Below are positions 6,836 to 13,986 of a DNA stretch of 16,757 nucleotides, one piece after another. Source of the stretch: Opitutia bacterium UBA953 (lineage in GTDB: Bacteria; Verrucomicrobiota; Verrucomicrobiia; Opitutales; UBA953). The position numbers and the translations under genes are program-made. The stretch's first letter is position 1. Every line of letters starts with the position of its first letter. The notes beneath the pieces were generated by a model that made no database searches, had not been told where the DNA came from, and saw only the letters and a program-made list of their open reading frames with translations. The stretch covers positions 1 through 16,757 of the forward strand of contig DBCR01000009.1 of assembly GCA_002293125.1 (NCBI GenBank). The letters run 5' to 3'.

Positions 6836-9800
6836 CGATCGGTAGGAGCGGGCAGTCTTGTGAGGAAGCCTCGGATTTCCTTCAGTTTCCGCAGGGGGTC
6901 TCGCACGGTCAAGCGGGGAAACCGGTTGCCGACGAGAATAGGCTCGGGCGCACGGCCGGCGGCGACAAACAAGCAGCGGATGACGGCCCCGTCGGTCGTC
7001 ACCGAAATGACACTTTTTTCCTCCGCCAGGCAACGGATCTCCGCGAGGCTGAGCAGGGCCTCCGCCTCGGGCGGGAGTTTACCGTAGCGGTCCTTGAGCG
7101 AGGCCCTGAGCTCCGTGATTTCAGCTGCATCCAGCGCAAGGGCGATGCGACGGAAGGCCTCGATGCGCAGGCGGGTCTCGGGAATCCAGTCCGAGGGCAG
7201 GGTGGCGGTCAGCAAGGGGACTTCGCCATCGCTGCTGTTCGTCTGTTCGGTGCCCAGCGCGGCCTGGGTATGATCGATGAAGTCCAGTTGCACTTCGCAC
7301 CGGTCGATGACGGCGCCTTTATCGCCGCGGAGCTTGGCTACGCTGCGGCGCAGGAGCTGGCAGTAGAGGTCGAAGCCGACGGTGGCCACGTGGCCGCTCT
7401 GCGCCGCGCCAAGGATGTTGCCGGCGCCCCGAAGCTCGAGGTCGCGCATGGCGATCCGGAAACCGGCGCCGAGCTGGTTATGTTGCCGGATGGCGGACAG
7501 GCGACGATGCGCCGTGCCGACGAGCGCGGCGTGGCGATGCAGGAAGAGGTAGGCGTAGGCCTGGCGATTGAAGCGGCCGACGCGACCACGCAGCTGGTAG
7601 AGCTGCGCGAGGCCGAAGCGATCGGCACCCTCGATGATCAGAGTATTGCAGTTCGGGATGTCGAGGCCGGTCTCGATGATGGTCGTACACACGAGCATGT
7701 CGTACTCGCCGGCGACGAACGCCGACATGACTTCCTCGAGCTGTCCGGCGGGCATCTGGCCATGGCCCACGATGATGCGCGCCTTGGGGAGCAACGCGGC
7801 GAGGCGTTCGGCGACGGCCTGGATGGTCTCGACGCGGTTGTGGAGGTAGAAGACCTGACCACCGCGGGCGAGCTCGGCCTTCACGGCGTCGCGCACGAGC
7901 TTCTCATCGTAACTGCGCACGATGGTGCGGATGGGCAGGCGCTCGCGCGGAGGGGTCTCGATGACGCTGAGGTCGCGCGCGCCGACGAGCGCGAGGTAGA
8001 GCGTGCGCGGGATGGGCGTGGCGCTCATGGCGAGGACGTCGACCTCGGTGCGCATCTGCTTGAGTCGCTCCTTGTGACGCACGCCGAAGCGGTGTTCTTC
8101 GTCGATGATGACGAGGCCAAGCTTGCCGAAGCCCGTGCCGTCGGAGAGCAGCGCGTGCGTGCCGACGACGATGTCGACCGTCCCGGCCGCAGCCCGCGCC
8201 CGGACATCGGCCTTCTGCTTGGCGGTGCGGTAGCTGCTGAGGAGTTCGACGGAGACCGGCCAGCGGGAGAGGCGGTCCTTGAAGCTTTCGAAGTGCTGTT
8301 GCGCAAGGACGGTCGTCGGAGCGAGGATCGCGACCTGGCGTCCGCCGAGCACGCATTTGAAGGCCGCGCGCAGGGCGACTTCGGTCTTGCCGAAGCCGAC
8401 GTCGCCGCTGATGAGCCGGTCCATCGGCGCGGGCCTTTCCATGTCGGCTTTCACGTCGATGATCGCGCGCGTTTGATCGGGAGTCTCGCGGTGCGGGAAG
8501 GAGCGCTCGAACTCGCCCATCCAGGCGTTTTCCGCGTCCTTGGGGTGCGTGATGCCGGGCTTGGTCGAGCGGGCGGCCTGCATCGCCAGCAACTGCGCCG
8601 CGAGGTCGGCGGTCGCTTTCTCCGCGGCCTTGCGTGATTTCTCCCAGCCGCCCCCGCCGAGTCTGGAGAGCTTCGGGTGCGCGCGACCGATGCCGATGTA
8701 GCGCGTGAGCAGATGCGACTCCCGTACGGGGAGGTGGAGCATCGACTTCTCTGCGAATTCGAGTCCGACGAAATCCTCGGTACGTCCGTTATGCTCGTGG
8801 GCCTTGATGCCACGGAAGAGGCAGACGCCTTGCGTCACGTGCACGAGAGCGTCGCCATCGGCGAGTTCACCGAAGTCGAGTGCGCGCCCGACGGCGGCGC
8901 GGATGGCGGTCCGGCGTCGAGGGAGGACGGCAAGCGGGCGCTTGCGTCGGCCGAAGAGCTCGCGCTCGGTAAGTAGAAGTAGGCCGCCCTTGAGGAGTCC
9001 GGGCAGTTTGTCGGGCGCAAGGACTACGCCGCCGCCGAAACGGCCGTGGATGACACGTGGTACGAAGCCACGGATTTTGGCGCCAGCGACGTCGGCGTTG
9101 AGGCGGTCGACGGAGCCGTCGGTGTCACCCGTGAGCAGGCAAGGACGCCCGTCCTTGGCCAGCGAAGCGGCGGCGCGGAGCAGGGCGGGTCGCGTCTCGG
9201 CGCCATCGGTGGCGGAGCCGATCAGCAGGGATTCGGCGGGCGTGGATTCGAGTGCGAGGGCGGCGTAGCCGGGCGGAGCGTCATCGGTCTCTTCGAGGAT
9301 AAGTTCGTCGACCTTGGCTGAAGCCAACTCGGCGCAGAGGATGTCTTCGTGACAACGGTCGACCGAGACGATGAGCGCATCGGGCGGCAGGTGGCGGAAG
9401 AATGGCGCTTCGGGCGCTGACCCGGAATCATCACGCGGGGCGCAGATGACGAGTCCGTCCACTTCACCTTCGCTGCGTTGGGTCGCGGGATCGAACGGCC
9501 GAAGCGATTCGACCGTGTCGCCGAAGAGGTCGATGCGTACGGGCATCTGCGCGTTGAGCGGATAGACGTCGAGGATGCCGCCGCGCAGGGCGTATTCGCC
9601 CGGCTGCTCGCAGAGGGCCTCGTGGGCATAGCCAAAATCTTCGGCGAGGCGCTGGGCGAAGTCGCGCAGGGCGAGTTTCTCGCCCTTGCGCACGATGATC
9701 TCAGCCTTGGCCGTGGCTTCGGGGGCGGGCGAGCGGCGGGTGAGCGATCCAGGCGTGCAGGCGATGAGCAGCGGCCGTTTCGCGTCGTGGTGTCCGTGGC

Positions 9801-10065
9801 GCAGGAGCGAGAGGACGCCGAGGAGATCGCAGTCGGCCTCGAAGGCCGGCACGGCGGCATCGGCTTCGGTCAGTGTCCGGGCGACCGGCTGGGCGGCGTT
9901 GAGTAGCGTCAGGAGTTGCGCGGTCTCTTCGGCGAAGGTCTCGGCCGCGCCGAGATTAGAAGCCAGGAAGACGATCACGCGGCGCTCGGCGCCTTCCGAG
10001 CAGGCGCAGGCCGCCCAAGCGTGCGGGGGCACGCCGGTCAGGGCACGGCGTGGCTGGGCGGACAT
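6832..10065 (-). CDS. mfd: Transcription-repair coupling factor Mfd
   Basis: Mfd is the ATP-driven translocase that removes RNA polymerase stalled at DNA lesions and recruits UvrA. The 1077-aa product is slightly shorter than E. coli Mfd (1148). An N-terminal UvrB-like module (about 1-300) includes PGEYALRGGILDVYP. A CarD-like RNAP-interaction domain starts near 400 (DGDALVHVTQGVCLFRG). The RecG-type SF2 motor has Walker A GDVGFGKTE (K560), the DEEHRFGV box (D655-E656-E657-H658), SATPIPRTLY and QLRGRVGR. The TRCF C-terminal domain ends the protein. Reading upstream of ATG 10065, an in-frame TGA appears about 11 codons away with no other start between, so the start is firm. It directly abuts a stem-loop (10066-10097) and has no Shine-Dalgarno sequence. 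The 3' end overlaps the isomerase start (ATGA). Confidence 0.97.
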   Translation of the reverse strand: MSAQPRRALTGVPPHAWAACACSEGAERRVIVFLASNLGAAETFAEETAQLLTLLNAAQPVARTLTEADAAVPAFEADCDLLGVLSLLRHGHHDAKRPLLIACTPGSLTRRSPAPEATAKAEIIVRKGEKLALRDFAQRLAEDFGYAHEALCEQPGEYALRGGILDVYPLNAQMPVRIDLFGDTVESLRPFDPATQRSEGEVDGLVICAPRDDSGSAPEAPFFRHLPPDALIVSVDRCHEDILCAELASAKVDELILEETDDAPPGYAALALESTPAESLLIGSATDGAETRPALLRAAASLAKDGRPCLLTGDTDGSVDRLNADVAGAKIRGFVPRVIHGRFGGGVVLAPDKLPGLLKGGLLLLTERELFGRRKRPLAVLPRRRTAIRAAVGRALDFGELADGDALVHVTQGVCLFRGIKAHEHNGRTEDFVGLEFAEKSMLHLPVRESHLLTRYIGIGRAHPKLSRLGGGGWEKSRKAAEKATADLAAQLLAMQAARSTKPGITHPKDAENAWMGEFERSFPHRETPDQTRAIIDVKADMERPAPMDRLISGDVGFGKTEVALRAAFKCVLGGRQVAILAPTTVLAQQHFESFKDRLSRWPVSVELLSSYRTAKQKADVRARAAAGTVDIVVGTHALLSDGTGFGKLGLVIIDEEHRFGVRHKERLKQMRTEVDVLAMSATPIPRTLYLALVGARDLSVIETPPRERLPIRTIVRSYDEKLVRDAVKAELARGGQVFYLHNRVETIQAVAERLAALLPKARIIVGHGQMPAGQLEEVMSAFVAGEYDMLVCTTIIETGLDIPNCNTLIIEGADRFGLAQLYQLRGRVGRFNRQAYAYLFLHRHAALVGTAHRRLSAIRQHNQLGAGFRIAMRDLELRGAGNILGAAQSGHVATVGFDLYCQLLRRSVAKLRGDKGAVIDRCEVQLDFIDHTQAALGTEQTNSSDGEVPLLTATLPSDWIPETRLRIEAFRRIALALDAAEITELRASLKDRYGKLPPEAEALLSLAEIRCLAEEKSVISVTTDGAVIRCLFVAAGRAPEPILVGNRFPRLTVRDPLRKLKEIRGFLTRLPAPTDR

Positions 10066-10097
10066 GACGCTATCGAGGGGGTAAGCCTCGATGCGTC
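10066..10097. repeat. Stem-loop abutting the mfd start codon
   Basis: On the minus strand GACGC-ATCGAGG pairs with CCTCGAT-(A)-GCGTC: 12 bp with one bulged A and a 7-nt loop CTTACCC. The last stem base is immediately followed by the mfd ATG. There is no T-run on either side, so it is not an intrinsic terminator. It fills most of the 44-nt gap between the 97-aa gene and mfd. A TTGACG hexamer (10099-10094) overlaps its upstream arm, 34 nt before the ATG. It could limit mfd translation on the operon transcript or be an operator; both are inference. Confidence 0.7.
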
Positions 10098-10109
10098 AAA
10101 CCCAACCCC

Positions 10110-10403
10110 TCAGTTCAGGACCTCTTCGGCGATTTCGTCCCAGAGCTCGTCGATCTGGGATGGTACCTTCACAGGGCGGCCGGCTTCGATGAACCAGTAG
10201 CGAGCGTTACCGCGGTCGCCTTCGATCAGGTGAAGCAGGGCGTGCAGCCATGATCCGATGGGCGTCTCGATATCCTGGGCGATGTCGTGCGCTGACTCCC
10301 AGTCGCCTTTCTTGATGAACCACAGCGACTGCGCCTCGTGCGAGAGTCCTCCGGGTGGCTGCGGGTCGGCCTGAGCGGAGGCCTTCAGCTGCGCTGGGGT
10401 CAT
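10110..10403 (-). CDS. Small conserved-looking hypothetical protein (97 aa)
   Basis: I do not recognise a named family. The soluble 97-aa protein has a disordered Pro-rich front (1-20) followed by helical segments rich in Trp and acidic residues: LWFIKKGDWESAHDIAQD, SWLHALLHLIEGDRGNARYW and FIEAGRPV. These read like one and a half TPR/Sel1-like helical hairpins (GDW..A..IAQ, EGD..NARYW). Similar short proteins with a KGDW..AH pattern are, from memory, widespread in Gram-negative genomes without a known role. There is no signal peptide and there are no catalytic motifs. It starts 1 nt after the end of the Sel1-like gene's stop region (3-nt gap) and precedes mfd by 44 nt, so it is an operon member. 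The tight fit and good coding character make it a real gene. Confidence 0.75.
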   Translation of the reverse strand: MTPAQLKASAQADPQPPGGLSHEAQSLWFIKKGDWESAHDIAQDIETPIGSWLHALLHLIEGDRGNARYWFIEAGRPVKVPSQIDELWDEIAEEVLN

Positions 10404-10406
10404 GCT

Positions 10407-11357
10407 TCAGCGGGACGTGTGGAGGCGTGAAAGGGCGTCGGCCGCTTCGGAGGGCAGTTCCTTGAGAATCTTCGCGGCGGCATTCTGCCCGCTCTGGACC
10501 TCGGGCAGACGCATGGTGTGTTCTAGTCGAGAGAGTTCTTCCGCGTCCTTCGCAAGTCCTGAAAGTTGGACCAGGATGAGTCTCCAAGAGTATGCTTGCG
10601 AGAGGTCCCGCGGCGCCTTGACGCCTTCCTCCAGACGTTCGGCTAGCGCCCGGATGGCGGTCAGGTCGCGCTTCATCGCCGAGCGCCGTAGGAATTCCGT
10701 GCCGAGCTCGTAGTTGCGAGGCATGCCCGGTACGCCTGCATCATGGCCTTCGGACAGCATCCGCAGCGACACGCGATCACCGGCGTCGGCTCCGCGCTGA
10801 TAATGTTCGTAGGCCTGCTTGACCTTCGCCTCATGCTGGGCGCGCTCTTTCAGGGACGCTGCGTCGTCAGTGCTAGGTTTCATGGTTTTAGCCCTCTCCC
10901 TGCAGATGTCGCCAAGGACTCGGAAGCCCATGGGCTGGCTTTTGGCTACCGCTCGGTCGGCCCAGGTCTGGGCCGGGTCGAGGTTCCTGGCGGTGCCGGT
11001 GCCTCGGAGATAGTACAAGGCTACCACGGCCATGGCGCGAGAGTGTCCGCCCTCCGCTGCTTTCAATGTCCAATGGAAGGCCAGCTCCCGGTCTTCCTTG
11101 ATCTGGAGATCCACCGGCGCGTAGGCGGTGTGGCGGAGGGCGTAGACGTACTGCGCCTGCACGTTCCCCTCATTGGCGAGTTTAAGGAGCACCTCCTTTT
11201 CCGCCTGCGGATCGAGCGTGTCGACATAGCGCTCGAAGAATTCGCGGGGAATCTGCGCGATCGGGACTTCCCACTGGTTGGAGAGGTCGACCGTCAAAAT
11301 CACGGCGAGTGCGCTCCCGAAGAGGGCGGGGCGGAGCCAGACGAGGTTGCGTCGCAT
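10407..11357 (-). CDS. Membrane-anchored or secreted Sel1/TPR-like repeat protein
   Basis: The product (316 aa from ATG 11357) begins with a basic end and one hydrophobic stretch (MRRNLVWLRPALFGSALAVI, about 1-23). This is a signal anchor or signal peptide, so the rest is probably periplasmic. The body consists of Sel1-like helical repeats: LLKLANEGNVQAQYVYAL, the AFHWTLKAAEGGHSRAMAVV unit, and AYEHYQRGADAGDRVSLRML, then NYELGTEFLRRSAMKRDLTAI. Sel1 repeats mediate protein-protein contacts; no enzyme motif is present. The frame is open to 11516, with possible starts at 11405 and 11516, but those would put residues before the signal-like segment and overlap the divergent gene at 11473. ATG 11357 leaves room for both promoters. 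It is the first gene of the mfd/malQ operon; the partner and role are unknown. Confidence 0.75.
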   Translation of the reverse strand: MRRNLVWLRPALFGSALAVILTVDLSNQWEVPIAQIPREFFERYVDTLDPQAEKEVLLKLANEGNVQAQYVYALRHTAYAPVDLQIKEDRELAFHWTLKAAEGGHSRAMAVVALYYLRGTGTARNLDPAQTWADRAVAKSQPMGFRVLGDICRERAKTMKPSTDDAASLKERAQHEAKVKQAYEHYQRGADAGDRVSLRMLSEGHDAGVPGMPRNYELGTEFLRRSAMKRDLTAIRALAERLEEGVKAPRDLSQAYSWRLILVQLSGLAKDAEELSRLEHTMRLPEVQSGQNAAAKILKELPSEAADALSRLHTSR

Positions 11358-11472
11358 GGCCTTATCCAAGACGAGGCCCGACCCGAGGCAAGGGACTAAG
11401 AGCATGTCATTAGACCGGGCCCTTGGCAGGCTTGCCTGAAGCCTCTGAAGGGTTAGCTTCACTTCACTCCCC
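11358..11472. promoter_or_regulatory. 115-nt divergent intergenic region with paired CTTGCCT boxes
   Basis: This region separates the Sel1-like gene (minus) from the beta-propeller gene (plus). Each direction has a CTTGCCT string: plus at 11431-11437, followed after 16 nt by TAGCTT; minus with TTGCCT starting at 11391, followed by TGGATAAG, exactly 34 nt before ATG 11357. These are candidate -35 elements with weak -10 partners. No Shine-Dalgarno sequence is seen for either gene. No long inverted repeat or terminator is visible. Confidence 0.3.
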
Positions 11473-12516
11473 ATGCGCCTGCTTGCCTTGTTCTGCTTCG
11501 CCTCGCTCTTTGCCAAGGAGCAGCCCGTTGTTCTCGGCCATGGGGCGGCTCGTTACACCCTCGACCTAGGTTGGGCCAAGGCCGACCCGGCGGTCGCGCC
11601 GGTGGTCAATTCGCACGCATTGGCCGAGGATAAGGCCGGCCGTATCTATCTCGTCACCGACCACCCGAAGAACGACTTCATCGTCTTCGAGAAGGATGGC
11701 CGCTATGTCCGTTCGATCAGCGCTGGGCTCGGCGGCGGTCACGGCCTGGAAATCTTCGAAAAGGACGGCGTGGAATACCTCGTGCACGTCGACTCCGGCT
11801 GGCATATGGCGGCCGAAGGCTGGAACCCGTCCGCCGTCGAAGGGCGCATCACCTTGCTGACGACCGATGGCAAGGTCGTGAGGAAGTTTCCGACGCCGAA
11901 GGAGCTAGGCCTCAGCGACGGCAAGTTCATGCCGTGCGATGTGGCTTGGACGCCGGCGGGTACGCTGCTCGTCGCCGACGGCTACGGGTCGAATTTGATC
12001 TATGAGTTCTCGCTCGAGGGTAAACTGATCAAGAAGTGGGGCGGACCGACCAAGGACGCCGACAACCTCAGCAACGCTCATGGCATCTCCATCGATGCCA
12101 CCGACCCGCGCGGTCCGCTCGTATGGGTGCCCTCGCGCAGCCAGAACCAACTCAAGGCGTTTACTTTGGATGGCAAGTATGTCGACACTCTCAACCTTCC
12201 GGGGGCTTTCGCGGGCCAGTTATTCTTCCGGGGCGACAAGATCTATACCGCCGTCTGCTGGAGCAAGGATGCCAAGGGCAAGCGCCTCGCGCAGTCCGGT
12301 TTCCTGCTCGTGTTGGACCGCGCCACGAAGAAAGTCCTCAGTGCGCCGGGTGGCAACGAGCCCAAGTACGCCGACGGTAAACTCCAGCCGCTCACGCAGG
12401 CTCAGCCGATATTCAAACACGGTCACGATCTCTTCGTGGATTCTGCCGGCGACATCTACCTCGGAGAATGGAACGCGGACCGTCGCTATCCGTCGAAGCT
12501 GACGCTGGTCAAATAA
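11473..12516 (+). CDS. Secreted NHL-type beta-propeller protein
   Basis: The 347-aa product starts with a short signal peptide (MRLLALFCFASLFAKEQP). It then shows repeating propeller strands: HALAEDKAGRIYLVTDHP, FIVFEKDGRYVRSI, GRITLLTTDGKVVRKFP, PAGTLLVADGYGSNLIYEFS, LKAFTLDGKYVDTLN and a final DLFVDSAGDIYLGEW. Such blades (G.(I/L)YV.D, N.I..F...G) belong to NHL/six-bladed propellers related to the peptidylglycine alpha-hydroxyamidating lyase fold. Catalytic residues cannot be assigned, so a sugar, peptide or structural ligand-binding role is all that can be suggested. ATG 11473 has no Shine-Dalgarno sequence. The gene stands alone on plus and ends 1 nt before the 3' end of the convergent DUF1826-like gene, with no terminator between them. 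The gene is certain; the function is not. Confidence 0.85.
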   Translation: MRLLALFCFASLFAKEQPVVLGHGAARYTLDLGWAKADPAVAPVVNSHALAEDKAGRIYLVTDHPKNDFIVFEKDGRYVRSISAGLGGGHGLEIFEKDGVEYLVHVDSGWHMAAEGWNPSAVEGRITLLTTDGKVVRKFPTPKELGLSDGKFMPCDVAWTPAGTLLVADGYGSNLIYEFSLEGKLIKKWGGPTKDADNLSNAHGISIDATDPRGPLVWVPSRSQNQLKAFTLDGKYVDTLNLPGAFAGQLFFRGDKIYTAVCWSKDAKGKRLAQSGFLLVLDRATKKVLSAPGGNEPKYADGKLQPLTQAQPIFKHGHDLFVDSAGDIYLGEWNADRRYPSKLTLVK

Positions 12517-12517
12517 C

Positions 12518-13213
12518 TCAGCTGATCAGCAGCAGTCGCGGCGAGCCGGGATGGTTCTCCGGGGCGCGGTGGATGCAGGGCGGCACAGGACAGCCGGGCC
12601 AGCGGGTCGCGATGCGCCAGAGCGTGAAGGTGCCGAAGGGGTAGGGCGCCGTGCCGGGCTTCGGCGCGTAATGCGAGTCGTAGCTGTGCTCGTGCAGGTA
12701 CTCGGCGAAGTCGGCGTCGTCCTTACCGCCGTATTCCTTGAGTAGCGCCGTGCGGATTTCGGGAATTGAAACCTTGAGCAGGGCATCCTCGTTGCGCAGG
12801 CCTTCGCTGCAGGCGCCATGGTAGGTGCAGAGCCAGGTGTCGACCTCGACGGGCGCGCTGTCGACGTGGAATGACGTGACGTCCGTCGGGACGGTGCTGG
12901 CGTCGGGTCCGCGCACGCAGTCATAGACGCAATTAAGCGATGGAGCGAGGTCGTGGTCGCGCAGCAGCTGCTGGTCGGCGAGCATCGCTTCCGCGGCCAG
13001 GCGACCGGCCGGCGTCAGGTCGAGCGCACGGATGCGTTCATCTTCGAGCGGCACGATGCCTTCGCTGGGCCCAAGCTTCGCGATCACCTCGGTGAAGTCG
13101 CCCGGCAGCGTGCGTTCCCAGCAGAGGGCGTTGATGCCGTCGGCGAAACGGGTGGCTCTGAGCTCTTCGAAGCTTCGCACCTGGCGGACGCGCGGCTGAC
13201 CGGCCGCGCTCAC
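12518..13213 (-). CDS. DUF1826-like protein with HxD...H...R pattern
   Basis: A soluble 231-aa protein starting at GTG 13213, whose GTGA overlaps the parA stop. The second half resembles, from memory, the DUF1826 family: SFHVDSAPVEVDTWLCTYHG (H116, D118), then late HRAPENHPGSPRLLLIS (H215, R226). An HxD motif, a distal His and a following Arg about 11 residues later is the arrangement of Fe(II)/2-oxoglutarate oxygenase-type cupin folds, so a metal site is plausible; this is inference. It is also rich in Cys (C31, C95, C99, C129, C135, C208, C213), and CVYDC at 95-99 could bind metal. There is no signal peptide. DUF1826 proteins are of unknown function. Translational coupling to parA suggests co-expression with it and fabV. 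The family call is tentative; the gene itself is well supported. Confidence 0.7.
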   Translation of the reverse strand: MSAAGQPRVRQVRSFEELRATRFADGINALCWERTLPGDFTEVIAKLGPSEGIVPLEDERIRALDLTPAGRLAAEAMLADQQLLRDHDLAPSLNCVYDCVRGPDASTVPTDVTSFHVDSAPVEVDTWLCTYHGACSEGLRNEDALLKVSIPEIRTALLKEYGGKDDADFAEYLHEHSYDSHYAPKPGTAPYPFGTFTLWRIATRWPGCPVPPCIHRAPENHPGSPRLLLIS

Positions 13214-13986
13214 TTCAGCGCGAAGCGCTTGGCGAACTCCTTGGCGAGCGCGTCGTAGGCGACGGAACCCGGGGAGTGGATGTCATACTGGAAGATCGTC
13301 TGGCCGTGGCTCGGGCACTCCGACAGGCGGATGGTGCGCGGGATCATGGCGTCCATCACGAGGGCAGGGAAGTGGGTCTTCACTTCCTCGACGACCTGAC
13401 GGGAGAGTTTCGTGCGCACGTCGTACATCGTCATCACGATCGCCCCGACGGTGAGCTTGTCGGTCGCGCCGGCGGCCTTGAGCTGGTCGACCACGCCGAG
13501 GATCTGGCCGAGACCTTCCATCGCGAGGTATTCGGTCTGCAAGGTGACGATGAGGTGGTCGGAGGCTCCAAGAGCGTTCATCGAGAGCATGCCGAGTGCG
13601 GGCGGGCAATCGATGAGGATGACCTTATATTTTCCAGAGGCGATGACCGGCGCGAGGGCTTCACGGAGGCGACCGAGATAGTTCTCAGCTTGGGCGAGTT
13701 CGGATTCGACGGCGGCGAGGTCGACTTCGGACGGGATGAGGTCGAGCTTCTCGGTGGACGTCGCGACGATCATGTCGGCGGCTTTGGCTTCGCCGTGCAG
13801 GACCTTGTAGAGGGATTTGCCTTCCGTCTTCTCGATGCCGAGCGCGCTGGTCGCGTTGGCCTGGGCGTCGAGGTCGACGATGAGGGTCGGGATACCGAGG
13901 CGCGCGAGACCCGCGCCAAGATTCACGGTGGTGGTCGTCTTGCCGACGCCGCCCTTTTGGTTCGCGATGGAAAAGACCTTGGCCAC
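13210..13986 (-). CDS. parA: ParA/Soj-type chromosome partitioning ATPase
   Basis: ParA ATPases bind DNA as ATP dimers and, stimulated by ParB, segregate origins. The 258-aa product has the deviant Walker A QKGGVGKTTTT (K11 signature lysine, K16), VDLDAQANATSALG (37-50), Walker B VILIDCPP (D126) and the chromosomal Soj-type C-terminal IPRTIRLSECPSHGQTIFQYD. It starts with GTG at 13986, directly after the fabV TAA with no gap, and ends in a GTGA overlap with the DUF1826-like gene. A parB partner, normally next to parA, is absent here and I noticed no parS-like site (TGTTTCACGTGAAACA). It has no N-terminal HTH, unlike plasmid type Ia ParA. It is probably the chromosomal ParA with parB elsewhere, or an orphan acting on another cargo. 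Confidence 0.92.
   Translation of the reverse strand: MAKVFSIANQKGGVGKTTTTVNLGAGLARLGIPTLIVDLDAQANATSALGIEKTEGKSLYKVLHGEAKAADMIVATSTEKLDLIPSEVDLAAVESELAQAENYLGRLREALAPVIASGKYKVILIDCPPALGMLSMNALGASDHLIVTLQTEYLAMEGLGQILGVVDQLKAAGATDKLTVGAIVMTMYDVRTKLSRQVVEEVKTHFPALVMDAMIPRTIRLSECPSHGQTIFQYDIHSPGSVAYDALAKEFAKRFALK

Noticed and set aside
6784..8637. A 617-codon open frame on plus across mfd
   Set aside because: It is the mirror of the conserved Mfd motor and has no recognisable domain.
10743..11399. A 218-codon plus-strand open frame opposite the Sel1-like gene
   Set aside because: The minus frame has a signal-like N-terminus and Sel1-type repeats and fits the operon; the plus frame shows nothing and would overlap it fully.
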